Shown one piece after another: positions 50,424 through 63,639 of a stretch of 64,000 bases of DNA (the stretch's first letter is position 1; each line of letters opens with the position of its first letter). Below the pieces are notes generated by a model, which was not told the DNA's origin, made no database searches, and saw only the letters and a list, made by a program, of their open reading frames with translations. Location of the stretch: the NCBI GenBank assembly GCA_035578155.1, contig JAPWDM010000017.1, positions 458,001 through 522,000 of the forward strand, read 5' to 3'. Position numbers and translations under genes: made by a program. The stretch is from Brachynemurus nebulosus (Eukaryota > Arthropoda > Insecta > Neuroptera > Myrmeleontidae).

Positions 50424-51179
50424 TTACTGTTTGTTGTTGTAGTGTTTCAAATTGACAATCAGTTGCATATTAACTAATAAGGAAGAAATACGCAGTAACG
50501 CAAGAATTAAGTACTAACGCATTGTTTAAAAAGTAGTTATAATAGTAAGTTCAATCATAATCTTAGGAAGATCATAAGAACATTTACAGCATAATAAGCG
50601 GATGAATATTTGAAAACTTCTTTTTCACAGAAATAAGCAGGCTTATTAGGTACGTGATAAACGTATTTCGATGCGTTCAATCAAAATTTAAAATCTCTTT
50701 AGCTTCATCGGGCTAAAAAATTTGGTTCGTAACACAAACATGGATATGAATTACTTTAGAATTAATTCTACAGACTCAAGTTACGTTTCAAAGATATAGT
50801 TAATCCGCCATCTTGTGGTGCCTACCATATTGAATTTAAAATGATGGCGCATAAATAATTGTATTCTACTTGTAACACCCTTTCATTTGATATCCATATT
50901 AAGAGAGTTGCAAAAGAGGTAATCAGTCATTTGCCGTAATGGCCACCATGTTTGAATCCACCATAATACCGAAAGCACAACTTTGTACTGCCATTAAAAT
51001 CAAAGGTTTGTGCAAAATTTCAGCATAACTAGATATCGGTAAGTATTCGAGAATCGATTTTCAGATAAGGCCGGATAGTTTTACTAAAAGCTTATAATAA
51101 TACTTTACGGGAGTGGAGTACAGCATACAAGGGAGTGGAATTCGCAATGCCAAATCAACTGTTAGAATAGCGACTAATT

Positions 51180-52150
51180 AGTAAAAAAATATCCCGCAAA
51201 TTTCATTTAGATAAGTGCAACAGATCCGGAGATATTGTGGTGGTTACACCGGTTTTAGATTTAAGTCAGCCCCGCCATTATATCTCGGTAACGGCTGCGG
51301 CAAAAAAATTTTTTCGTTGGTAAAAAAATAACAAAAAAATAGCAAAAAGATACCCCGTAAATTTCATTTGAATAAGTACAGCAGGTCCGGAGATATTGGG
51401 ATGGCGGGGCTAACTTCAGACTTAAGTCAGCTCCGCCATTGTATCTCGGTAACGGCTGTGGCAAAAAAATTAATTCGTTGGTAAAAAAATAGCAAAAAAA
51501 TAGCAAAAAAATATCCCGTAAATTTCATTTGAGTAAGTACATCAGGTCCGGAGATATAGGGGTGGCGGGGCTGACTTCAGACTTAAGTCAGCTCCGCCAT
51601 TGTATCTCGGCAACGGCTGTGGCAAAAAAATTAATTCGTTGGTAAAAAAATAGCAAAAAAATAGCAAAAAAATATCCCGTAAATTTTATTTAAATAAGTG
51701 CAGCAGGTCCGGAGATGTAGGGGTGGCGGGGCTGACTTCAGATGTAAGTAAGCCCCACCATTGTATCTCGATAACGGCTGCGGCAAAAAAATCAATTCTT
51801 TGGTAAAAAAATAGCAAAAAAATAGCAAAAAAATATCCCGTAAATTTCATTTAAATAAGTGCAGCAGGTCCGGAGATATAGGGGTGGCGGGGCTGACTTC
51901 AGATATAAGTCAGCCCCACCATTGTATCTCGGTAACGGCTGCGGCAAAAAAATTTTTTCGTTGGTAAAAAAATAGCAAAAAAATATCCCGTAAATTTCAT
52001 TTGAGTAAGTACACCAGGTCCGGAGATATAGGGGTGGCGGGGCTGACTTCAGACTTAAGTCAGCCCCCCCATTTTATCTCGGGAACGGTTGTGGCAAAAA
52101 AATCAATTCGTTGGTAAAAAAATAGCAAAAAAATAGCAAAAAAATATAGC
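51180..52150. repeat. 161-bp satellite array, right arm (mirror)
   Basis: The units are the complement of those at 48530-49505, in mirrored order and with the same private variants (for example the GATAT(A/C)TTTTTGCT unit next to the loop). The outermost repeat is slightly shorter (near 51965-51990). Confidence 0.93.
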
Positions 52151-52226
52151 CTAAGTGGGATCGCGGGGTCATGACTTGGCGGGGCTAGCTTCATAGACAC
52201 TAAAGAAACTGCTGTACAAAAAAACA

Positions 52227-52230
<4 letters not shown>

Positions 52231-52312
<82 letters not shown>
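52231..52312. repeat. (TA)n microsatellite
   Basis: A TA run just outside the fold-back element. Confidence 0.95.
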
Positions 52313-52314
<2 letters not shown>

Positions 52315-52393
52315 AGGAACTGGCAACAAAATGTTCGGCGTTTTTTTGATAATATATGTACCAAAAATGAAAGCTGTATTGTGCTTATTTTTT

Positions 52394-54617
<2,224 letters not shown>

Positions 54618-55753
54618 AACTCCTTTATCTAAACAACCTTTTACATTAAAAGGTAATATTGCCCAGAATTTAATAAATCGGGCGTTCAGGCATTCGCATC
54701 CCATCCACCGTCCAAAGGCTCTGTCTCTAGCCAAATCTATTTTAAATAAAAATAATTACCCCCACGACCTGGTAAACAAACTAGTAAGAGACATCACACA
54801 CTTATTTTACAACAACCAGTCGTCTCACACTGACAAGACTACCACCAAAAAGACATATTAAAATTCCATATATAAACAGTCAAGTACCATCACTTTCCCT
54901 TTCCTTAAATCTCACAACTACAATACTAATTCAAATTTAAAACCACCAACACCTACCAACATGAAAAACAATGTAGTCTGCAAAGTAGAATGCCAATTTT
55001 TCCCAAATGTATACGTAGGGCAAACTTCAGGACTACTTAAAAAACGTTTAAAGCAACACCAATGGGACATCAGAAGAGGAGAAAAAAAAACTGGCCTGTC
55101 CCAACATTCCGTCTCTATGGATCATCGTTTTGATTTTGACAACGCAAGCATACTACAAAAAGAAGAGAATTATAAAATACAGTACAATATCGAGAATTTG
55201 TGGATTGCTACCGAAAGCCAGAACATAAATAACCAGAATGACACTTCATATATTAACAACTATGAGTCCATCTGTTGTTCAGCACAACTACTAAAATAAA
55301 CCATGTGTTACGCCCATAAGCAAAAATTCAGGTTCTTTGTTCTAGCTTATCAAAACTCATTGTGTTGCTTTGTATTCAATACATCAAAAATGTTCATCTT
55401 ACTTATATTTCAATATTCAAAAAATTTTATAAATTTTATAATTTTTAACAATTTAACTTTTGTTTTTATATTGACGACATTATTATAGTTTTTGTTTCTA
55501 ATTTTATCATTTTGATTTCATGTGCATTTTTCTGTGTTTAATTATGACAATCTCTAGCACATGTAAGTATTTAACTTTGCATATATTCATTTTCTTTTTA
55601 ATTTTCTTAAAAATTATTTTATGTATTTAGTTTTTTCAAAATAAAATACTTGCCTGATGATGAAAATTTAATGTTTTCGAAACGTCGCAAATAAATACTT
55701 AATCTTTATTAGTAACTGTTGGTGATTTTTCTCCAAAACTTTATCCTTCAATT
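54618..55753 (+). mobile_element. 5'-truncated Penelope-like element
   Basis: ACTTTACGTAAA occurs at 54606-54617 and 55754-55765, a 12-bp duplication bracketing the insert. Inside are the end of a reverse-transcriptase linker region, a GIY-YIG ORF and a 3' untranslated tail with CCTGATGATGAAAATTTAAT and GAAACGTCGCAAATAAA, a combination usual for Penelope tails. The 5' part, including the RT core, is missing. Confidence 0.85.
54690..55299 (+). pseudogene. Penelope polyprotein C-terminus with GIY-YIG endonuclease
   Basis: From about 54680 a frame reads NLINRAFRHSHPIHRPKALS, then LAKSILNKNNYPHDLVNKLV, the linker after RT in Penelope proteins, and stops at about 54861. The open frame 54961-55299 follows (MKNNVVCKVECQFFPNVYVG). 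It contains 'VYVGQTSGLLKKRLKQH' and 'KKTGLSQHSVSMDHRFDFDN', the GIY-YIG nuclease module with the catalytic Tyr-x-Gly-x-Thr and Arg positions. The nuclease nicks target DNA for retroposition in the nucleus. C-x-x-x-C before the nuclease (CKVEC) fits the family zinc-binding motif. The internal stop and lost RT make it non-functional. The ATG at 54961 is simply the first after the stop, not a native start. Confidence 0.88.
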
Positions 55754-56640
55754 ACTTTACGTAAAGTAATTCCAGAGAAAAATTAAGAAATTTGTTAGAA
55801 ATTGACTAAAAAATTTTCAAATGGACATTTGGTGTCTTCTTTTATTATACGGACAAACTATCTCCATTTCAATTTTTAAAATGGTACATTTTCAAAAAGC
55901 AAGTTTTTTGAGTGATATGTAATGAAAAAATTGTTTTAAGCAAAGCAATGGACGATATACATCTCTCTCACTTAACCACAAAGAAAACAAATTTATGTTT
56001 ATCTGAAGTTGTTTTTTGTAAAACCGCTGGATACTATGGGAATACGTCATGACAATTTGAAATTAATTATGTGGGCCTTTCCACAATAAATCTCATCAGA
56101 GTTAGACGCAAGACGTAAGGCATTATAAATGTTCCAAAATGTTTTCTAATTTGATTTTATGTAGGTATTTTTAAATATCATTAAAATTTGCTGAAAACAT
56201 AACATCCATTTAAATTTCTTTTTTATTATTAAGTTAAAAAGTATTCAACATTCTAATTTACATTTTTTTTATTGTGTAGAGGACACATTTTGACATACAA
56301 ATAACAAAAATATCCCAGATGACCTATGATTTTCAATTATTTTAAAAAAATTTTATAAGATTAAATTTTTCAATAAAAATTTATAAAATAATATTATATT
56401 TAGATTGCATTCAAATTACAAATAATATGTTGATAAATTTAATATGTAATTAAATCAATAATTTATAACAATTAAATTTAAAATATGATCTTGGGCAGAA
56501 ATTTGAAAATTTGAATTTTTTATTCGTTTATATGGTTTATAACGTTTATAATATCCAAGTTTCTGTCAAAATTCGTAATGACTGAATATCTGATTAACAG
56601 TTTTGAATTTGAATCGCTTTACAAAAATTTAATGTGGACA
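55754..56640. other. End of family R copy 1, then AT-rich unassigned DNA
   Basis: AGAAAAATTAAGAAATTTG at 55776 resembles AGAAAGATTAAGAAATTTGC at 58250, so copy 1 resumes after the Penelope insertion for some 100 bases. Beyond about 55900 nothing is recognised. Confidence 0.45.
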
Positions 56641-56910
56641 ACTGAAACTGATTGTAACTAAAAAACAACTTTTTCACATACTCTGTTTTCTTACATTTTT
56701 TCATAGTGACAATATCTTGATGGAAACGTTCTTCGTTTTCATGATTGATGATCCTATATTTTGAGGGATAAAATCTAAACGAATGTGGATAATCTTATTT
56801 TCAAGGGCATATTGCAACTTAATTTTATGATAAGATTGAAACATTGGTCAATTATATCTACGTAATGTAAGCGGAGAGATTTTTTTCCAAAATTACCAAG
56901 GGCTTTATAA
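56640..56910 (-). pseudogene. Relic of a common insect protein with the ERFHQDI motif
   Basis: On the minus strand one frame reads AGYKALGNFGKKSLRLHYVD, then CFNLIIKLSCNMPLKIR (about 56905-56800). Another frame gives HIRLDFIPQN (about 56795-56765), and a third NHENEERFHQDIVTMKK (about 56750-56700). Together these follow the order of a protein seen many times in insect genomes, whose core is like 'NMSLKIHFLHSHLDFFP...EHGERFHQDI'. I recall it as a repeated, transposon-associated protein without known function. At least two frameshifts separate the pieces. No start, element ends or regulatory signals are visible. Confidence 0.55.
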
Positions 56911-57069
56911 CCAGCAGATTAATTTAAAAACTACTTAAAACTTGTTTGGCAAATAGAACGAAACACAATACAGAAGTAATTTTGAATAAAACTTCGAATT
57001 ATTTTGATTTTATACATTTTTAGGTAATTTTTTTTTAATTTTACTTTAATTTTAAACATAATGTGGCAT

Positions 57070-57240
57070 AATTAAGGTGACCAGACGTCCCGTTTTCAAC
57101 GGAACAGTCCCGTTTTTCGGAGACATGTTCCGGTGTCCCGATCATACTTCTCGGTACGCTCATTTGTCCCATTTTGGTTATATTTGAACTTATACTATTT
57201 TATGAAATGTTTTATTCATTATTTGATTAAATGATTTTGT
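57070..57240 (+). mobile_element. Fragment of the GACGTCCCG hAT-like family
   Basis: AAGGTGACCAGACGTCCCGT, then GGAACAGTCCCGTTTTTCGG and TTATTCATTATTTGA follow 10171-10325 closely. The right part is missing or unrecognisable. Confidence 0.7.
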
Positions 57241-57892
57241 TCCTAATGTAAGGGCAAAATTATCACCCAGAACCTTGGGATCCCAAAAAAGCTTCATACT
57301 AAACAGTTGGGATCTCGACAAAATGTAGTGAAAATTAGATATGCTACTGAAATATGAATATTACTTGCTTTTAGTATTAATTATTTAAGTAATTTATGTT
57401 GTTCAGAATTTCAGAATATCGAATTAGAAAGTGGTGTAAGGTTAAAATTGTTCTCCAGAACTCTCAAATAGGGATCACATTAAATAGCTGAATGGTGCCT
57501 AACAAGTTTCCCCTCAGATACTATTGGAATTCCGGAAAAAGGTGAAAGTGTCATTAAAATTGTTATACCCCAAGAAGGGTCTAAAAGTTAAGAATACCTA
57601 AAACTATCATTCCGGGTGTTTACACAAAGGTCTCAAAGCTTAAAAACTAGCTATTCTATTGAAACATGAATAATTTTACACAAGTGAAACTGCAGGCTAA
57701 AGATACAAAATACCAAAATATATATCCCATTGCACGAAATTATATAAAGCACCAAAATTAAAACAAAACAGACACCTGCGCGAAACCACAGGACGGAAAG
57801 CTAGTAATTGAATAAGAAAATTTTTTTACTTAAACAAAAATGTATTTATTAAATTATTTTATTATTTTAAGCGACTATCCATTTTGAAATTT

Positions 57893-58760
57893 TACTTATT
57901 ACGGTGGATGTCATGGAAAGACCTGAACCCGGGACTATATGGCAAAAATTTGTTTTGAGGCCTCGTGAAACCGAAAATGACCGAATATTTTTGTGGGGGT
58001 GTGTGTGTGTCTGCGCGATAACTCTCGAACGAAGCATCCAATCTTTACGAAATTTGGTAAGAAGGTCAAAAGTCCTAAAAGCTTCGACGAGTTCGTTAGC
58101 CGATACGTCCGATTTTTAGAAGTGAAAAGTTTGGCCAGTTTTCGCCATTTTTTTTTTGGTCAGTTTAAATGTTTTTACACCATCGGAAAGAGTGGAAAAA
58201 TTATATAAGGCAAGCTTTTAAAACATTGTTATAAGTGAACTGACTTTTGAGAAAGATTAAGAAATTTGCTGAATTTCTTTACAATATCTGCTTCATCGTT
58301 TTTATTATTAAAGTAACAATACCTCTTTATATTTGTTTCGTTTTTCAAAATAAAAATTAATTAACTTTTCAAGAACGCGATATCACCAATTTTAAAAATT
58401 TGTTCACTGCTAGACGGATATAAGTTATGTTCTATGAGGTCCACTAGGGTCCGTTGGTTCCAAAAGCGTCAAAAATAAACTACCAAACAAAAATAAACCG
58501 GTTTTGAAGATTTTTCACCTTAAAAAAGTTAAACTTATTATTTAAATGCATATAATATGCTATACTACATGAGAACCGCCAGAGTCCTGGGAACTCAAAA
58601 GTAAAAAATTAACTATTCAACCGATTTCCAAAATTTTTTCACTGTTAGAAAGCTGAACTATTTTAGATGGATACAGGTTGTTATATGAGATCCGTCAGTG
58701 TCCAATCTTTGGAAATTCGCTATGTTATGGAGGTACTGCGACAGGGGTATTTTTTTTATA
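57893..58760 (+). repeat. Family R copy 2, with GT run in place of TA tract
   Basis: GTGGATGTCATGGAAAGACC and CTGAACCCGGGA mark the left part. A GGGGGTGTGTGTGTGTCTGC run at 57995 takes the place of the TA tract. CGATAACTCTCGAACGAAGC and GAAATTTGGTAAGAAGGTC follow. The right side reads GGAAATTCGCTATGTTATGG at 58703. ORFs at 57904-58208 follow the repeat and have no motif. Confidence 0.65.
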
Positions 58761-58886
58761 AATTGATTATCAAAAAATTGTCTATAGGTGAGGCGAATTC
58801 ATAGACCATGGTGCGTCAATATAAAAAGAAAGTGGATATAAACTACATAAACTATGTCTAGATAACATAAAATGGGCTCTTTTCGA

Positions 58887-59143
58887 CAGAGGCGCAACAA
58901 CCGGGGAAGTCCAAGGGGTCCCGGACCCCCTAAAATTACCTGGAAATTTTCGTTCAATTTATTTTATTTATATTAAAAAGTAAAACTTTTAGTGGTTTAC
59001 TAATATTTTTTATTTGAAAATCATTTCGGAGACGACATTTTATTACAACATTTTCCATTGTTATCGGAGACCTGCGTTATCAAAAAATTTGATAATTTAA
59101 ATTTTTTTGGACCCCCTGTAAATATGTAGTTCTTGCGCCCCTG
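58887..59143. mobile_element. 257-bp hAT MITE
   Basis: The ends CAGAGGCGCAACAACCGGGG and the mirror (complement CAGGGGCGCAAGAACTACAT) are flanked by CTTTTCGA (58879-58886) and CTTTCCGA (59144-59151), matching at 7 of 8. GGGGTCC/GGACCCCC motifs sit near both ends. It inserted just before, or within, the pogo-like coding relic at 59151. Confidence 0.8.
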
Positions 59144-59149
59144 CTTTCC

Positions 59150-59245
59150 GATATTAAAAATAAAAGAAAATCGCTCAGAGAAGCTGCTGAATATTTCCAT
59201 GTTCCCAAATCGACCTTCAATGATAGACTCAAAGGCAAATCGAAA
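59150..59245 (+). pseudogene. Pogo-like helix-turn-helix (psq) fragment
   Basis: The frame from 59152 reads DIKNKRKSLREAAEYFHVPK, then STFNDRLKGKSK, and stops. 'S-[LV]-R-E-A-A-x-x-[YF]-x-[VI]-P-K-[ST]-T-x-x-x-R-L-x-G-K' is the signature of the psq/CENP-B type DNA-binding domain at the N-terminus of pogo/Tigger transposases. No DDE region follows. The MITE at 58887-59143 separates it from any upstream coding part. The pogo-like elements at 40490 and 47204 are from the same broad superfamily, but no link is shown. Confidence 0.65.
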
Positions 59246-59418
59246 TAAAATTCATTTAAATCCAAAATGTTTTATTCCACCCATCAAAAGTCATTCACTG
59301 ATGCAGTTATTTATCCTAGCGAATTTCCAGATTGGAAATTCAGCTATTTTTATCTTTTTGTGTCCGATTTTACCCATATGCATGACTGAATGTGACATTT
59401 ATATTGCAAATAAAGCAC

Positions 59419-59456
59419 TGTCTAGATTCGCCTCATACATAGGGGCGAATCTAGAC
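59419..59456. repeat. Hairpin of GGGGCGAATCTAGA
   Basis: TCTAGATTCGCCTC and GGGGCGAATCTAGA form a 14-base stem, with one weak pair, around ATACATA. A single related arm (GGGGCGAATCTAAAC) lies at 48266. Confidence 0.75.
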
Positions 59457-59931
59457 ACTATATAACCAAAAAAGAAAAAAATGTTGCAGTACCAATTTTG
59501 ATATTTTTATTACTGCCCTATATGCTCGTGATATTAAAGCATTTAAATTATTTTTTTAGAATTTTTTAGATAAACTCTAAACAATTTATTACTGCTTAAA
59601 AATGAGTGCTGCTAACGTATCTCGTCTTGAATCGGTTTTTCTTGGCCATCTCAATCTCCCGATGGAAACCTGGTGGAAAATGGGCTTTTATAAACATAGG
59701 CTTCAGGAAACTCACTTCCTCAATCATATGCGGAAAATCTTGTAACAAGCATGCCTCATTGGTGTCAAGCTATACTTGATAATAATGGTGACTGAACTGT
59801 GTATTAAATACAATGCATCCTTCCCCATTTATATTCGTTTTATTTCACATTATTATTTTCTTTCCTCGAGTTACATTATCTAAGATATTCACGCCACGCT
59901 CTTGTGGTAATTACTGTATTTATTGTTTTTA

Positions 59932-60330
59932 GCGAATTTTCGAATCAAAGATTCAATTTATTGTTTTGACGTCCCTAGAATTTGTTTTGACGCCCCTATA
60001 TAATATATGTAGGTAATTATATATGTGTGTAATAAATATCTTATTTTTACGAAATTTGGTGAAAATGTTCGAAATCTCAAACCGTTGGACAAGTTCGTTA
60101 GCCAGACATGTACGATGTCGGAAACACGGTTTTTTGGGAATTTTTTGTCAAAAGAAATAGTTTTTTGCCAAAATTTTTGCAACATTTCTTTACACCATTA
60201 GAAAGAGGAGAAAAAATCACATAAAAAAGGTTTTTAAACCATTATCCTATATCTTATTTCCGAGAAAAACCAATTTTTATAAACGAAAATTCGCTATGTT
60301 ATGCAAGATGCTGTGACAAGGGTATCTACT
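59932..60330 (+). repeat. Family R copy 3
   Basis: AGCGAATTTTCGAATCAAAG begins the copy. TATATAATATATGTAGGTAA marks the AT core. Then come TTTTTACGAAATTTGGTGAA, CAAGTTCGTTAGCCAGACAT and the end AAAATTCGCTATGTTATGCA, then CTGTGACAAGGGTAT as at 58741. A stray start-like segment is also at 59318. Confidence 0.6.
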
Positions 60331-61370
60331 TATACATACATGTTTTTACTGTATTCAGTTTCAAGTGGAAAGGTGAAAAGATAGAAATATAACTCTATAT
60401 ATGTATGTACCTTATTATCGTTATTAATCCGTGATTTAGTAAACAGTAAATGAAACATTTATGTTTTATGCGAAAAGTAATATGTTGTAGATAATATAGT
60501 ACTGAATTACTGACTTGTGTCAATAATTACATAGAGGTTATCCGTACATTCTGTAGGTATGTACATATATCATTTAAATACGTGTATTGACGTTTGTGCA
60601 TAATATGCAATAAATAATACAACCAGATATTACGTAATTCAAATGTATATATGCTAATAATAATATCAAACCTGTATGTATGTTACATATACATTTAGAT
60701 AAAACATTTTAGTCAATAAATAAAGCACAATATTTTCCTGGTGTTGAGTATCTGCAGTGTAATATTACCTATTTCCTGTTTCCAGAGTACGGGAATAGGA
60801 AAGATTTGTTTATTGTTTATTGGGTTTTATGTTTGTTTATTTTATTCGTTTACATTTTGAATCTTTTTGAAGTGAAAACTTTTATAACGAGGGTAACTCT
60901 GCGTGAGAGTGTAATGAAAGCTGTATTACAAGAGTGTAATAAAATCTGTAAAAGCGAGCATGTAATGAAATCAATAATGAGATAGTGAAAACGGTAATAT
61001 TTTGGCTACAATATAACTAATAAGAGTAATAAGTAATGGTTGCAAGGTGAAAGAAATTTAGCGGTGGTTGGTCATTGCTAAGCGATTAATATTTTATATT
61101 GTTTAAAACATTTAACACCTTGACGGTCATAACATACAGTGACAAACCGCCCAATTGGTACACCATTTTGACAGCTAATACTCTTGATATGGGAATTGTT
61201 GATGTCGTACGACGTGACGTGTGGTAAATGGCCGTCAAGGTGTTAATATACATTTATTTCTTTTTTATCAAATATATTTTGTATTTGCATTATTTCAAAG
61301 CCAACCTTCTGACATAAAGTATCATTATTGATAAATAGACAATGCTGGTTATCGATTCTGGTTATAACTT
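60331..61370. other. AT-rich unassigned DNA
   Basis: No genes or element ends are recognised. Short inverted motifs ACACCTTGACGG (61117) and CCGTCAAGGTGTTAA (61233) about 115 bases apart may bound a tiny MITE (TTAACACCTTGACGGTCAT as terminal repeat). There is no other signal. Confidence 0.45.
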
Positions 61371-62931
61371 ACAAGGAGATGCACCCAGAGTGAAATTCGG
61401 GATTTTGATAAAACTTCGCTGGTGCGTAGAATAGGCAAAAATAAGGGACCCTTATTTTTTTTATCAGCCATCTTCCACGTTTACGGGGTGAAACCGGCCC
61501 CTAAAGTTGGAGGTTCAAATCGTATTTCTTAAGATATCTCGAAAACTATAAGAGGTAGAAGAAAACTTTAAATTGACGAAATGTTACTCTTTGAAAGACC
61601 TATTCACCTGTACAGGTTAAACTAGGGCTGGGTTCATAAGAGGGGCTGGAGGGGTGAAAACGGGGGTAAACTTTCTTGTCCAACCTGAATGGTTCAATGT
61701 ATCAAATTTTTGCCGTCATAAATAGAAAGAGCACCAAAAATTAGGCGATACGTGTTTTTGCGTTTTTTCGAAATATGTGTGGTATCCAAGCCATTAGAGA
61801 AAGAAAAAAATAGGGTAGATTATATTGCATTATTATTGATTGCAAATACGTCCTATATTTTTTTTATGTTTATTTTCATCATGAAAATGTAAATATTTAC
61901 TTTCCGATAATGATTCATGTATTTTCCAGTACTTACTTAATTGGTAATTTAGCCATGTGTATATTTGGTTACTCATAATCGTTATTTTTTATAACTATTT
62001 TTACCAAAGTTCTCTGGTCTGCAAGTGTTAATGAATGTTCAACAAGAAGCAATAATCTTCCGTTCAACAACTGCCTTGATCTTCTTACAAATTCGTTTTT
62101 AACCAAATAAACGCGGTTTACTTCTTTCTCAACATTCAAACTATTTTTCTTATTCTTTTTGTATGTTTTATAGGTGTCAACCCCATTTCTCAAATCGCAA
62201 AATTTATTACAAAGCACCTGAACAGTGAGCGAAAGAGATTACTGCTTCTTGTCGGGCATTCATTAAAATAAGCACAGCAGAGAACAACTTTCGCAGAAAT
62301 AGGTATAAAAAATATCGAATATGAGTAACTAAATGTACACATGGCTAAATTACCAATTAAGTTAGTACTGAAAAGTATATGAATCACTAACGAAAAGTAA
62401 ATATTTACATTTTCATGATGAAAATAAACATAAAAATAAAAACATATTGAACGTATTTACAATCAATAATAATGCAATATAATATACCCTATTATTTTCT
62501 TCCTTATATGGCTTGGATACCACACATATTTCGAAAAAACGCAAAAATACGTATCTCCTAATTTTTGGTGCTCCTTCTATTTATGATGGAAAAAATGTGA
62601 TACATTGAACCATTCAGGCTGTACAGGAAAATTTACCCCATTTTCACCCCTCCAGCCTCTCTTATGAACCCAACCCTGGTTTATCCTATGCAGGTGAATA
62701 GGTCTTTCAAAGAGTAACAATTCGTCAATTTAAAATTTTCTTCTATCTCGTATAGTTTTCGAGATATCTTAAGAAATACGATTCGAAACCCCAACTTTAG
62801 GGGCTGATTTCACCCCGAAAACGTGGAAGATGGCCGATAAAAAAAAATACAGGTCCCTTATTTTTGCCTACTCTACACACCAGCGAAGTTTCATTAAAAT
62901 TGCGAATTTCACTCTGGGTGCATTTCCTTGT
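61371..62931. mobile_element. 1.56-kb near-complete palindrome (fold-back element)
   Basis: The left end ACAAGGAGATGCACCCAGAG is mirrored at the right (complement ACAAGGAAATGCACCCAGAG). The arms pair along roughly 700 bases each, including GTAGAATAGGCAAAAATAAG, CACCAAAAATTAGGCGATAC and GTAAATATTTAC segments. About 130 central bases (62085-62210) remain unpaired. They hold the middle of a minus ORF (61969-62217) without a known motif (VYLVKNEFVRRSRQLLNGRL). No clear target duplication is seen. A partial relative lies at 42440-43295. Confidence 0.85.
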
Positions 62932-63187
62932 TAGTCATATTTAATCTTGAACTCGGTTTGAAAATAATTTATTATTAATTATTTTACACATTTTTGTTAT
63001 TAGTTTCACACGTCCATCTATAACCGCAACTCGTTGAACAAAATCCTACCTATAGAACATACTTATGTTACTTGAAAACGGTTACGAGAATGCCATAGAA
63101 GTTTTCACTTCGATCGGGTGATCTTGAGCACACGCACAATTTTTTTTATCCAAAATCCTTATTAGCCGAATCGAAAATTTATCTATT

Positions 63188-63263
63188 ATAGCCACTGTCA
63201 TGACGCAACTTGAGCGACAGAAATTTATTTCGAGTTCCCTAGAAGTCAAAAATGACTCCCACT

Positions 63264-63330
<67 letters not shown>
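63188..63330 (+). repeat. Family R copy 4 left part and (TA)n tract
   Basis: TATAGCCACTGTCATGACGC, then TTATTTCGAGTTCCCTAGAA and TGACTCCCACTAAAATATAT match the left part of copy 1 (52426-52515) in order. The TA tract (63266-63330) follows at the same place. Confidence 0.6.
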
Positions 63331-63333
<3 letters not shown>

Positions 63334-63598
63334 AATTCGAAACTCGAGGGACTCTTAAAATATTACGAATTATAGAGAGGTTCGAATTGTCGCAAGTAAC
63401 AATTTTAATTTTTTAAACATTGGCGATGAATGAATTTGAACTTGTCTCAAAATGTACTTAAACTCTTTCTGTTTCTTTCTCTCTGCAACTTTGAATTGTC
63501 GAGTGTTTGACGCCGATGAGTTGGAATTAACGCGTCGTTTTGTTACGTACTTGTAGCAATGAATTTTTCGTTCGAATTACCAAATGTAACTATAACTA
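63331..63598 (-). mobile_element. Pogo-like element end, copy 3, inverted
   Basis: TTAATTCGAAACTCGAGGGA, AATTATAGAGAGGTTCGAAT and GACGCCGATGAGTTGGAATT are the complement of 41545-41750. The terminal CAGT is replaced by the preceding TA tract. Confidence 0.8.
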
Positions 63599-63639
63599 AT
63601 GTTTTACTTGTATGTACGTAGACTATCGTGGATAACTGA

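Larger units (their letters stand above)
48480..52200. mobile_element. 3.7-kb fold-back element, MULE-like, with USP-like cargo
   Basis: The ends GTGTCTATGAAGCTAGCCCC and the exact mirror are flanked by TAAAGAAAC (48471-48479 and 52201-52209), a 9-bp duplication as in Mutator-like and FB-type fold-back elements. Each arm (about 48480-50040 and 50470-52200) has six 161-bp satellite units, then shared unique sequence. The arms keep the same variants in mirrored order. The left arm lacks about 140 bp present at 50930-51090. The loop (about 50045-50470) carries a minus-strand protease-like ORF. No transposase is encoded, so movement would need help in trans. Confidence 0.9.

Noticed and set aside
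61969..62217. 82-codon ORF in the centre of the palindrome
   Set aside because: It spans the loop and both arms, has no known motif, and the related copy at 43200 does not clearly keep the frame.
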